A stretch of DNA of 5,999 nucleotides from Propionibacteriaceae bacterium. GTDB lineage: Bacteria > Actinomycetota > Actinomycetes > Propionibacteriales > Propionibacteriaceae. Below, one piece after another: positions 1 to 5,371 of this stretch (position 1 is the first letter of the stretch; every line of letters starts with the position of its first letter). The notes below the pieces were generated by a model. The model was not told the origin of the DNA. It did no database searches and saw only the letters and a program-made list of their open reading frames with translations. The stretch covers positions 1-5,999 of the forward strand of contig JAIRXX010000145.1 of assembly GCA_031268065.1 (NCBI GenBank), given 5' to 3'. Position numbers and translations under genes: made by a program.

Positions 1-48
1 ACTGCGAAGCTCGCGTTGGACGTCTCGGGTCTTTCGCTCAGCAACCAT
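1..48 (-). CDS. Possible 5' end of an unidentified gene, cut by the left edge
   Basis: On the minus strand an ATG at 48-46 opens a frame that has no stop up to the window edge. It reads MVAERKTRDVQRELRS, a charged N-terminus. A weak Shine-Dalgarno-like GGA lies about 8 nt upstream, and the half-site cluster at 67-117 would sit just ahead of it. Sixteen codons are too few to assign a family. A transcriptional regulator divergent from galM would fit the position, but that is a guess from layout only. Confidence 0.3.
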   Translation of the reverse strand, partial: MVAERKTRDVQRELRS

Positions 49-66
49 GATTTTAGTCCAACAGCG

Positions 67-117
67 CTTGACACAACAAGTCAAGTCCCATTTGACATCA
101 ACCAACAGTAGGGTCAA
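67..117. promoter_or_regulatory. Cluster of TTGAC/GTCAA half-sites, possible operator
   Basis: CTTGAC (67-72) and GTCAAG (80-85) form a perfect 6-bp inverted repeat with a 7-bp spacer. Further half-sites are TTGAC at 92-96 and GTCAA at 113-117. The first three begin exactly 12 bp apart (68, 80, 92). Such spacing suits a dimeric DNA-binding regulator acting on the leftward gene at 48, on galM, or on both. No regulator can be named from the sequence. Confidence 0.3.
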
Positions 118-132
118 CACCTTGCTCCCAGT

Positions 133-147
133 TGGCTCAACTAGCGG
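133..147 (+). repeat. 15-bp direct repeat, left copy
   Basis: TGGCTCAACTAGCGG occurs here and again at 481-495, 348 bp apart. Both copies run on into an A-rich stretch, directly here and after one extra G in the other copy. An exact 15-mer match is unlikely by chance in 6 kb. It could be a paired binding site, or the target duplication of a small insertion at 148-480, although no terminal inverted repeats are seen. Confidence 0.45.
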
Positions 148-162
148 AAAATCCCCCCCCCA

Positions 163-213
163 CCTTGCGTGGAGGGAGGCTTCTCTGAGCATCGCAGGGG
201 CAAGGCCTCCACG
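163..213. other. Two crossing perfect inverted repeats
   Basis: CCTTGC (163-168) is complementary to GCAAGG (200-205), and CGTGGAGG (168-175) is complementary to CCTCCACG (206-213). The pairs interleave rather than nest, so in RNA they would form either a pseudoknot or two mutually exclusive hairpins. They directly follow the C9 run at 153-161. I do not recognise an RNA family, and transcription of this stretch is not shown. Confidence 0.3.
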
Positions 214-324
214 AATGAAGGGAAAGCCGAATTCGTCCCAAGCCAACTCAGCAGACAAGGCGACGCCCACCCGATCCCAAACACAACAAAGCGTTCAGGA
301 CCAACGTGAGCCTCACATCGTCAA

Positions 325-375
325 GCTCAGGCGGGCTGGACGACTTTGATTCCCGCCTTCTTGGCAGTCCTGAGC
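325..375 (+). other. Overlapping alternative hairpins upstream of galM
   Basis: GCTCAGG (325-331) pairs with CCTGAGC (369-375). AGGCGGG (329-335) pairs with CCCGCCT (352-358), and a short pyrimidine-rich TCTT follows the second stem. The left arms share AGG, so the full stems compete. This could be a weak terminator or attenuator-like element in a galM leader. The loop of the inner stem is 16 nt and there is no true U-run, so a terminator call would be weak. Confidence 0.28.
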
Positions 376-413
376 CACTGCGTACAACAACTGCTATCAC
401 TCCAACAACTTTT

Positions 414-452
414 GCGGTAATAAGTTAAGGCAAAATTTGACTTTGCCACCGC
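414..452. promoter_or_regulatory. Nested inverted repeat, possible operator or leader hairpin
   Basis: GGCAAA (429-434) and TTTGCC (442-447) form a perfect 6-bp inverted repeat with a 7-bp spacer. GCGGT (414-418) and ACCGC (448-452) flank them and extend the stem, with ten unpaired bases on the left side. The spacer contains part of another TTGAC. It lies about 90 bp ahead of galM and could bind a regulator of that gene. Confidence 0.28.
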
Positions 453-480
453 TGGGCTGACGCTTTCGTCCCGACATAGC

Positions 481-495
481 TGGCTCAACTAGCGG
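481..495 (+). repeat. 15-bp direct repeat, right copy
   Basis: This is the second exact copy of TGGCTCAACTAGCGG (first copy 133-147). It is followed by GAAAAGGAG. The GGAG at 501-504 is the only good ribosome-binding-like sequence ahead of galM, but it lies 33 nt from the ATG, with in-frame stops between (TAG at 517, TGA at 523). Confidence 0.45.
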
Positions 496-537
496 GAAAA
501 GGAGCGATTTCGACCATAGCCGTGACAAGCTTGCACC

Positions 538-1515
538 ATGCAGGACACATACTGGCTGCGCAACAGGGCTTTGGCTGTCAAAATAGCCCGCTTCGGCGCG
601 TCTATCCAACGTTTTGAAGTCGCCGGGCGCAACATCACACTGAGCCGCCCCGACCCCGCCCAAACTTCGCCTCAATATCTGGGCGCCACTTGCGGACGCT
701 ACGCCAACCGTATCGCCGGCGGCAGCTTCCAATTGGACGGCACCAGCTACCAGCTCGACCAAAATGAAGGGCCTAACACCTTGCACGGGGGCAAGGCGGG
801 CTTTTCCGAACACCGCTGGGACGAGGTTTCCGCGACGGACGGGCAAGTCGTACTCGCCTTGGTCAGCCCGGACGGCGATCAGGGTTTCCCCGGCCAACTG
901 GAGGCCCAGGCGATCTTCACTCTGCTCGATTCGGGGCTGCAACTCGAATACCGGGCGACGACCGACGCCCCGACCGTGCTGAACCTGACCTGCCATCCCT
1001 ACTTCAATCTGAACGGTGACGGGGTGGGCGATGCCAACGACCATTTGGTCCAGCTCAACGCCAGCGGCTATACCGCAGTGGGGGACGATCTGATCCCCAC
1101 CGGGGAGATAGCTGACGTGACCGACACCGCGCTTGACTTCCGCCAGCCACGGGTGATCAGCGAAGCCCGTGCGGACTTGATCGCCCAGGGACTAGCCGCA
1201 GGCGAGGGCTACGACCACAACTTCGTAGTGGACGGCGAAGGGCTGCGCGAACACCTAATCCTGACCGGCCCAGACGGTTTGAGGCTGCGGCTGCTCAGCG
1301 ACGCCCCCTGCGTGCAGCTCTACGACGGCGCCAACTTCGACGGCTCCCCCACCAGCCGCGAAGGCAGGCCCTACACCAAATACGCCGGACTGGCGGTAGA
1401 GCCGCAGCTTCACCCTGACGCGCCCAACCACCCAAATTTCCCCTCGGCGGTGCTGCGCCCAGATGAAGAATATCGCCGGACAATCCAATACCTAATCGAG
1501 CAAGACCAAGACTGA
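538..1515 (+). CDS. galM: Aldose 1-epimerase (galactose mutarotase)
   Basis: This 325-residue cytoplasmic enzyme interconverts alpha and beta anomers of aldoses such as galactose and glucose. It is full length for the family. Visible family motifs are GRYANRIAGG (53-62), NTLHGG with His83, the catalytic-acid motif NLTCHPYFNL with His153, YDHNF with Asp226, and the C-terminal AVEPQ block with the catalytic base Glu288, followed by the typical PDAPNHPNFPS. The ATG at 538 is the first possible start, because in-frame stops lie at 517 and 523. Its N-terminus matches the usual beginning of the family, yet no Shine-Dalgarno sequence sits at normal distance. The gene converges on the AbiE module. 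Substrate preference cannot be read from the sequence, and no other gal gene is in the window, so a general mutarotase role is as likely as a Leloir-pathway role. Confidence 0.95.
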   Translation: MQDTYWLRNRALAVKIARFGASIQRFEVAGRNITLSRPDPAQTSPQYLGATCGRYANRIAGGSFQLDGTSYQLDQNEGPNTLHGGKAGFSEHRWDEVSATDGQVVLALVSPDGDQGFPGQLEAQAIFTLLDSGLQLEYRATTDAPTVLNLTCHPYFNLNGDGVGDANDHLVQLNASGYTAVGDDLIPTGEIADVTDTALDFRQPRVISEARADLIAQGLAAGEGYDHNFVVDGEGLREHLILTGPDGLRLRLLSDAPCVQLYDGANFDGSPTSREGRPYTKYAGLAVEPQLHPDAPNHPNFPSAVLRPDEEYRRTIQYLIEQDQD

Positions 1516-1530
1516 GCCCTGGCGAACAGA

Positions 1531-1549
1531 TTCGTCAGCGCTGAACGGA
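1531..1549. terminator. Palindrome between galM and the orphan repeat, weak bidirectional terminator candidate
   Basis: The perfect palindrome TCAGCGCTGA (1535-1544) lies 20 bp after the galM stop. It can be extended on both sides across one bulged A at 1545. On the minus strand the stem of the orphan repeat precedes it. Before the AbiE insertion this would have lain between two convergent genes. There is no clear T-run on either side. Confidence 0.25.
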
Positions 1550-1556
1550 AAACCTT

Positions 1557-1582
1557 GTCAGCGGTAAGGGTTTACCACTGAC
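1557..1582 (-). terminator. Stem-loop over the orphan stop codon, possible terminator of the AbiE transcript
   Basis: GTCAGCGGTAA (1557-1567) and TTACCACTGAC (1572-1582) form an 11-bp stem with a 4-nt loop. In minus-strand RNA the single mismatch becomes a U-G wobble, so the stem is continuous in the sense of AbiEii. AAGGTTTTCC follows, with only four U, so termination strength is uncertain. As an imperfect palindrome inside the repeat, it could also be a recombinase recognition site. Confidence 0.35.
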
Positions 1583-1620
1583 TTGATTACGCCGGGGCTG
1601 GTGGTGGAACTCAACGCCTC
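1557..1620 (-). repeat. Direct repeat, orphan copy of the dehydrogenase 3' end
   Basis: This stretch matches 3466-3529 at 61 of 64 positions (59 of 61 over 1557-1617). On the minus strand it encodes the dehydrogenase C-terminus EALSSTTSPGVIKSVVNPYR and the stop codon at 1560-1558. The three differences are at 1567, 1614 and 1618. They change Pro CCC to CCT, Leu CTG to TTG and Glu GAA to GAG, all silent. Identity ends right after the stop codon. With the other copy it brackets the AbiE genes, so one copy plus the module makes a 1,909-bp unit. It resembles an attachment-site duplication or a recombination scar. Confidence 0.93.
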
Positions 1621-1629
1621 ATATTCGGC

Positions 1630-2571
1630 TCAGGACTTGGCGAGGTTGCGCATCTTCCATGCCGCAGCCGGATCAGCCCGCGCCGCCGCAAGGGTTTCCG
1701 GATAGCCAACAAACAGGCACTCCGGCGCGAAGTCGGCCCGCGCAGCACGCTCAAGATACTCAGTCTCTACATCATCTTGCGGCTTCGCTATTTGCTCCAC
1801 AAAGGACTCGGCGGCGGCAATCATATCGCTAAGACTGGGCCTATCGTTTACCGCCAGCATCGGATACAGAGCAGTGGCGACATCGCGCCCGCAACCGGAA
1901 AACCGAGCGGACACTTGGAACGGGCGCGGGAACGGGGCTGAAATAGAGAGGTAGTAAAGCATGATACGGCGTAGCAGCACTTCGTCCCCAGTTGCCACTA
2001 TCTCTGGGTAGAGTGAGGCGATTTTGCCCACGTCGTACAAGTCGCGTACTGCAACTCTTTCGAGCAGAGCCTTGGTTTTGCCTGCGAAGAGTTCGATGTC
2101 CGAGTTTAGGAGGAAGCTGACCTCTGCCCCAGCGGAGATCGACACCGCCTTTGTCACAGGCAGCAACAAAGGCGAACGGTTGAGATAGTCGAGATCGATC
2201 TTCACCTGATCATGACCGTGCTGTCCTTGGTATTGCAGTCGAAAGCTGCGACCAGCGTGCTGGGCGGCACCCACCGTTAGAGCGAACCCGAGTTCACCTG
2301 CCACAGCTATGACTGATTTCTCAACGGCGGGCCGTTCCGCGATCATCACGTCACGGTCGGTGCTGCCGATGTAGTTGAGATCTATATCCACGGACAGGCG
2401 CGGCGCACCAAGCACAAACAAGTTCAGCGCTGTGCCGCCGTGAAGGCACAATCTCGGCTTTAACAGCGGATGCCTGCCAATCCGGTCCAGTATCAGCAAA
2501 AGTTTTACCACCTTTTCAGCGACTCGTGGCTGGAATGCGGCAAAGTCAAGTTGGGTCACGGGCTCAACCAT
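1630..2571 (-). CDS. abiEii: AbiEii/AbiGii-family nucleotidyltransferase toxin
   Basis: This is the toxin of a type IV toxin-antitoxin/abortive-infection module, 313 residues. The fold is a DNA-polymerase-beta-like nucleotidyltransferase. The signature HGGTALN (44-50) is followed by RLSVDIDLNYIG with the metal-binding pair Asp62 and Asp64. KIDLDY (124-129) and the conserved ELFAGKTKALLERVAVRDLYDVGKI stretch begin at Lys124 and Glu160. All catalytic motifs are intact. Related MenT toxins of Mycobacterium tuberculosis add nucleotides to tRNA 3' ends and so block translation; the same target here is inferred. A TTG at 2613 would add 14 residues, but the ATG at 2571 has AGGAG 8 nt upstream and is preferred. 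It overlaps abiEi by 16 bp, suggesting coupled translation. Its stop at 1632-1630 lies 9 bp from the orphan repeat and in the same frame. Confidence 0.93.
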   Translation of the reverse strand: MVEPVTQLDFAAFQPRVAEKVVKLLLILDRIGRHPLLKPRLCLHGGTALNLFVLGAPRLSVDIDLNYIGSTDRDVMIAERPAVEKSVIAVAGELGFALTVGAAQHAGRSFRLQYQGQHGHDQVKIDLDYLNRSPLLLPVTKAVSISAGAEVSFLLNSDIELFAGKTKALLERVAVRDLYDVGKIASLYPEIVATGDEVLLRRIMLYYLSISAPFPRPFQVSARFSGCGRDVATALYPMLAVNDRPSLSDMIAAAESFVEQIAKPQDDVETEYLERAARADFAPECLFVGYPETLAAARADPAAAWKMRNLAKS

Positions 2572-3323
2572 GAAGTCATCTCCTGTTCCGTATAGGGCAG
2601 GTATAGCCGCCAACGATTCACCCAGTGCGCGTCCTTGGGCGGCTTTGACGACCAGAAATAGTACGGGCCGCTCCCCAGTAAGCGACTAAGCTCTGTCAAT
2701 GACGTATCCGTCACGCCCCAAGCCTCGCTTTTAACCTCCAGGAGCCAGCAGAGTCTCGCCTGCGTGCTCCGATTGACAGCAGACGCGAGCTCATGAACCT
2801 TGTCGATATCCAGGTAGGCGAACGCTCCGACAGCCCTCAACAGGTGCTCAGGCCCGCCTGCTAGCGAGGGGCGCGCCAAACAGTCGATCAAGGTCTGTTC
2901 TCTGGTTGTCACCCAGTATGCCTTGCCCGATCCGGTGAACAGCTTTTGCGTATCGACGCTCCGATTCCGGAGCTGGTGCGGTTTATAGACCTGACCGGCG
3001 TAGGAAAAACCTGCCACTTCATAGCGCGTGTAGAAATGGGTCCGATAGGTCACATCGTGCGCCACGCCGTAGAGTTGCAGAGCGGTCAGGTAACAGAATG
3101 CGGCGTCATCAGTCATGGCGGCGGCAACTTCAAGAGGGTCGGCGACACTGTGGGTGAACCGCCCGGATTTGGACACATACAATCCACGGCGTGGACGCGC
3201 CACCGCGCCGCGCCCCACCGCCCGCGAGAGCAGATTCCTGTCCGACTGGCTACCTGGGAACGCACGTTCAAAGTCACCAATATTGAACACCTCATGGGTG
3301 TCAAGGTACTCCTTGATCGCCAT
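2556..3323 (-). CDS. abiEi: AbiEi-family antitoxin and transcriptional repressor
   Basis: This 255-residue protein is the cognate antitoxin of the downstream nucleotidyltransferase. Residues 1 to about 55 form a winged-helix DNA-binding region: NIGDFERAFP, then NLLSRAVGRGAVARPRRGLYVSK, the usual wing ending of AbiEi N-terminal domains. The C-terminal part carries the family pattern AFCYLTALQLYGVAH, then TREQTLIDCLARPSLAGG and a late RLCWLLEVKSEAWGV. In characterised AbiE systems this protein neutralises the toxin without a stable complex and represses its own promoter through inverted repeats. The inverted repeat at 3350-3387 is well placed for that. The ATG at 3323 has AGGTG 7 nt upstream (3335-3331) within a longer AAGAGGTGAT, a strong site. 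The gene is first in a two-gene operon and overlaps abiEii. Assignment rests on motif recall and gene order. Confidence 0.9.
   Translation of the reverse strand: MAIKEYLDTHEVFNIGDFERAFPGSQSDRNLLSRAVGRGAVARPRRGLYVSKSGRFTHSVADPLEVAAAMTDDAAFCYLTALQLYGVAHDVTYRTHFYTRYEVAGFSYAGQVYKPHQLRNRSVDTQKLFTGSGKAYWVTTREQTLIDCLARPSLAGGPEHLLRAVGAFAYLDIDKVHELASAVNRSTQARLCWLLEVKSEAWGVTDTSLTELSRLLGSGPYYFWSSKPPKDAHWVNRWRLYLPYTEQEMTSWLSP
2580..2584 (-). promoter_or_regulatory. Ribosome binding site deciding the abiEii start
   Basis: AGGAG on the minus strand lies 8 nt ahead of the ATG at 2571, inside the end of abiEi. It supports the ATG over the upstream in-frame TTG at 2613. Confidence 0.75.
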
Positions 3324-3349
3324 CGCCCATCACCTCTTGTTGAAATAGA

Positions 3350-3387
3350 TAGGACGATCATAACATATAGAGTGTTATGATCGCCTA
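3350..3387 (-). promoter_or_regulatory. Inverted-repeat operator and promoter region of abiE
   Basis: CGATCATAACA (3355-3365) and TGTTATGATCG (3373-3383) are perfect 11-bp inverted arms with the spacer TATAGAG. TAGG (3350-3353) and CCTA (3384-3387) add four more pairs across one bulged A (3354). The site lies 27 bp ahead of the abiEi ATG. On the minus strand the proximal arm contains TATGAT (3362-3357), a good -10 hexamer, so a bound protein would cover the promoter. No good -35 is seen. By analogy with studied AbiE systems the ligand is AbiEi. Confidence 0.72.
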
Positions 3388-3465
3388 ATCCATCTCAACT
3401 ACAAGACATTTCTCTATTCCAAGGTTGGCCCGCTCCCAAGCATCTATGGCGGAAAGGCAAGCGGC

Positions 3466-3491
3466 GTCAGCGGTAGGGGTTTACCACTGAC
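3466..3491 (-). terminator. Stem-loop over the dehydrogenase stop codon
   Basis: GTCAGCGGTA (3466-3475) and TACCACTGAC (3482-3491) form a 10-bp stem with a 6-nt loop. It is continuous in minus-strand RNA thanks to one U-G pair. There is no U-run after it (GCCGCTTGCC), so it is a poor intrinsic terminator in this context. It may protect the 3' end or be part of a recombination site. Confidence 0.28.
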
Positions 3492-3529
3492 TTGATTACG
3501 CCGGGGCTGGTGGTGGAACTCAGCGCTTC
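3466..3529 (-). repeat. Direct repeat, copy within the dehydrogenase gene end
   Basis: This is the last 63 bases of the dehydrogenase gene, stop codon included, plus one base beyond. It is the partner of the orphan copy at 1557-1620, at a constant offset of 1,909 bp. The dehydrogenase is intact, so if an element entered here it restored the reading frame and the exact C-terminus. Confidence 0.93.
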
Positions 3530-4501
3530 TCCTACTTGGGCTAGGCCGTAGTGGTTGGTCACCAGACCGTCTAGGTCAACTATGCCGCGCTCTACCAGGC
3601 TGATGGCTGTCGGCCAGGTGTTGTTGTAGCGGAAGATGCCGGTCAACCAGATTTCGTTGTTCTGCACCACCGGGACCGGGATGGAGACTTGGGTGTCACC
3701 CATGCCGACTATCACCGCATAGCCGCCGGGACGAACGTTGTACAGACCGCTGACCACAGCAGAGGAAGCCCCCGAGGCGTCTACGTAGGCGTCCACTCCC
3801 AGCTTGAGCTTGGACACGTCCTCGGCTATCGGATCGATCACGGAAGTCGCGCCGAAATTCAGGGCGTTCTCCCGGCGCTGCGCGGACACATCGGTGATGA
3901 TGACCTCGCGGGCACCATAGGCGCGGGCGATTTGGGCGCAGAGCAGCCCGATTGGCCCGCCCCCGGTGATGAGCACCCGGTCACCGACGCTGAAATGCCC
4001 CTTGCGGGCAGTGGCGATGGCCACCGACAGCGGCTCCATCAGCCCTGCGGCGTCGTCACTCACCTTGTCGGAAATCTTGAACGCGAAATGCGACTGGATG
4101 GTCACATACTCTTGGAAGGCGCCATCGGTGCCCGGCACGGCGTAGAACTGCATCTGCGGGTCGAGGTTGTACTCGCCGCGCAGCGTCTCGACGGAGGTGG
4201 TCGAGGGATGCTGCGGCTCAATGCTGACCCGCTCCCCAACACGGGCCGGATCGACATCGGCCCCGACCGCGACGATCTCGCCCCCGGATTCGTGCCCGAG
4301 CACCAGCGGCTCCTCCACGATCCAATCACCCAGTCGGCCTTCTTTGTAAAAATGCACGTCGGAGCCGCAAACTCCAACGCTCTTAACCTTGACCAATACT
4401 TCATCCGACGCTGGCTTGGGTACCGGCCTGGTCTCCAATTCCAGCTGGTTGGCGCCGTAAAGCACACTCGCGCGCATGGTCTGTGGCACTGATTGACTCA
4501 T
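3467..4501 (-). CDS. Zinc-dependent polyol dehydrogenase (sorbitol/xylitol/threitol dehydrogenase-like)
   Basis: This 344-residue medium-chain dehydrogenase probably oxidises a sugar alcohol to a ketose with NAD+ in the cytoplasm. Catalytic zinc ligands are visible: Cys45 in GVCGSD, His70-Glu71 in GHES and Glu156 in MEPLSV. The Rossmann motif is GGGPIG (180-185). Asp204 at the end of the second strand favours NAD+ over NADP+. The structural-zinc lobe (about 96-114) has none of the four usual cysteines, as in animal sorbitol dehydrogenase. FRYNNTWPTAI near the C-terminus is typical of sorbitol/xylitol dehydrogenases. The ATG at 4501 has AGGAG 5 nt upstream. It is the last gene of the leftward operon, 66 bp after the isomerase. 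The last 20 codons and the stop are duplicated at 1557-1620. The substrate is open: sorbitol, xylitol or a tetritol. Confidence 0.9.
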   Translation of the reverse strand: MSQSVPQTMRASVLYGANQLELETRPVPKPASDEVLVKVKSVGVCGSDVHFYKEGRLGDWIVEEPLVLGHESGGEIVAVGADVDPARVGERVSIEPQHPSTTSVETLRGEYNLDPQMQFYAVPGTDGAFQEYVTIQSHFAFKISDKVSDDAAGLMEPLSVAIATARKGHFSVGDRVLITGGGPIGLLCAQIARAYGAREVIITDVSAQRRENALNFGATSVIDPIAEDVSKLKLGVDAYVDASGASSAVVSGLYNVRPGGYAVIVGMGDTQVSIPVPVVQNNEIWLTGIFRYNNTWPTAISLVERGIVDLDGLVTNHYGLAQVGEALSSTTSPGVIKSVVNPYR

Positions 4502-4567
4502 TTAAACTCCTATTTGTAGTGATTTTGTTCTCATACGGCGGCGATCCCCACGTTGATCCCCTGCCCG

Positions 4568-5371
4568 CTAACCGTTTCCGAAAGGCTGGCGTATCGCCTC
4601 AGCGAGAATTTCCGCGAAGGCTTGGGAATCGTGCGCAAACCTGCCGAGGAAAAGGCCATCCACCCGCGTCCCGAGTTGGGCCAACAGGCCAGAACCGGCG
4701 CTCCCCCCGTAGACGACGCAAGATTTGGCGAGCGGGCGGTTCTGCGCCAGCCATTGTTTGACCACCTGGCAAACGGTGGCAATGTGTTCGACTGTGGCCG
4801 GAGATTGCGCCCCGATGGCCCAAATCGGCTCATAGGCAACCACCACCGGCTGCCCTCGGTATTCCTCCCCGATCCGCCCCAAGGTATTCGCCAATTGCCG
4901 CAGGCAATATTCCCCAGCCGCGACGTTGGAACCCTGGGTCGGTTCTCCCACGCAGAGCAGCGGGGTGAGCCGGTTGCGGAAAGCGGCGGTGAGCTTGCCT
5001 TGAATCTCGGCGTCCCCCTCGCCGAAGAGCAGCCGCCGTTCGGCATGTCCTATTTCGACATAGCTGCAGCCGACTTGGGCCAGGGTCGGCGCTGAAACCT
5101 CGCCGGTGTAAGCACCCTGCTCATGGTCGGAGAGATTCTGCGCCCCCAGCGCCACCGGGGTGTTGGCGAATATTTTCGCAACCGCCGCCAGTGAGGGGAA
5201 AGTGGGAAAAATCACCAATTCGACATCGCGGAGCTTGTCGCGGTCAGCCGCCACTACTGCCGCTATTTGCGCCGCCCACGCCAAAGTCTGCTCGTAGTCG
5301 AAGTACATTTTCAGACTGACCCCGAGGAAACGCGCTGGCGATTGGTCTGCGGTATTCATTCGTCGGCTCAT
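4568..5371 (-). CDS. Triosephosphate-isomerase-family protein, divergent (possible erythrulose-phosphate isomerase)
   Basis: This 267-residue TIM-barrel isomerase keeps the catalytic residues: Lys21 in SLKMYF, His109 in YVEIGHAERR and Glu181 in AYEPIWAIG. TGEVS (89-93) and YGGS (221-224) are also kept. It departs from housekeeping TIM at substrate-contact points: the N-terminal Asn of NWK is Ser19 in SLK, the flexible loop 6 ends in AQS rather than TGK, and the late VGGAS phosphate-binding loop reads LGRFAHD (242-248). That pattern fits a paralogue acting on another ketose phosphate, such as LerI of Mycobacterium smegmatis or EryH of Brucella, which isomerise L-erythrulose phosphate. Glyceraldehyde-3-phosphate/dihydroxyacetone-phosphate isomerisation remains possible. 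Its ATG overlaps the stop of the kinase gene (ATGA), indicating translational coupling, and GGAG lies 10 nt upstream. Confidence 0.88.
   Translation of the reverse strand: MSRRMNTADQSPARFLGVSLKMYFDYEQTLAWAAQIAAVVAADRDKLRDVELVIFPTFPSLAAVAKIFANTPVALGAQNLSDHEQGAYTGEVSAPTLAQVGCSYVEIGHAERRLLFGEGDAEIQGKLTAAFRNRLTPLLCVGEPTQGSNVAAGEYCLRQLANTLGRIGEEYRGQPVVVAYEPIWAIGAQSPATVEHIATVCQVVKQWLAQNRPLAKSCVVYGGSAGSGLLAQLGTRVDGLFLGRFAHDSQAFAEILAEAIRQPFGNG

Larger units (their letters stand above)
49..537. other. Non-coding stretch before galM, rich in inverted repeats
   Basis: I accept no gene in these 489 bases. They contain TTGAC/GTCAA half-sites (67-117), nine C in a row (153-161), crossing inverted repeats (163-213), a 5-bp inverted repeat GTGAG/CTCAC around 311, overlapping hairpins (325-375), a nested inverted repeat (414-452), two CAACAACT octamers 18 bp apart (385-392 and 403-410) and a 15-bp direct repeat (133-147, 481-495). 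If the left-edge gene is real, this is the shared upstream region of two divergent genes. I found no tRNA and no ncRNA family I recognise, and no convincing -35/-10 pair. Confidence 0.5.

Noticed and set aside
47..349. 100-residue open frame on the plus strand
   Set aside because: Low-complexity Ser/Gln/Arg-rich product without a recognisable domain or ribosome binding site, running through the inverted repeats of the regulatory stretch.
397..1044. Long minus-strand open frame opposite galM
   Set aside because: It lies antisense to a clear galM with intact motifs and shows no domain; GC-rich coding DNA often gives such shadows.
2572..2613. TTG start at 2613 for abiEii
   Set aside because: A rare start codon without a good ribosome binding site, while the ATG at 2571 has AGGAG at 8 nt and the usual overlap with abiEi.
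3388..3465. A small gene between the dehydrogenase and the abiE operator
   Set aside because: The 78 bases hold no frame with a start and ribosome binding site; they look like the upstream flank of the abiE promoter.
1557..3529. AbiE module as an ordinary insertion sequence
   Set aside because: No transposase, no terminal inverted repeats at the ends, and a duplication far longer than IS target duplications.
3689..4492. 267-residue plus-strand open frame opposite the dehydrogenase
   Set aside because: Antisense to a gene with intact catalytic motifs. It has no recognisable domain and an unusual composition.
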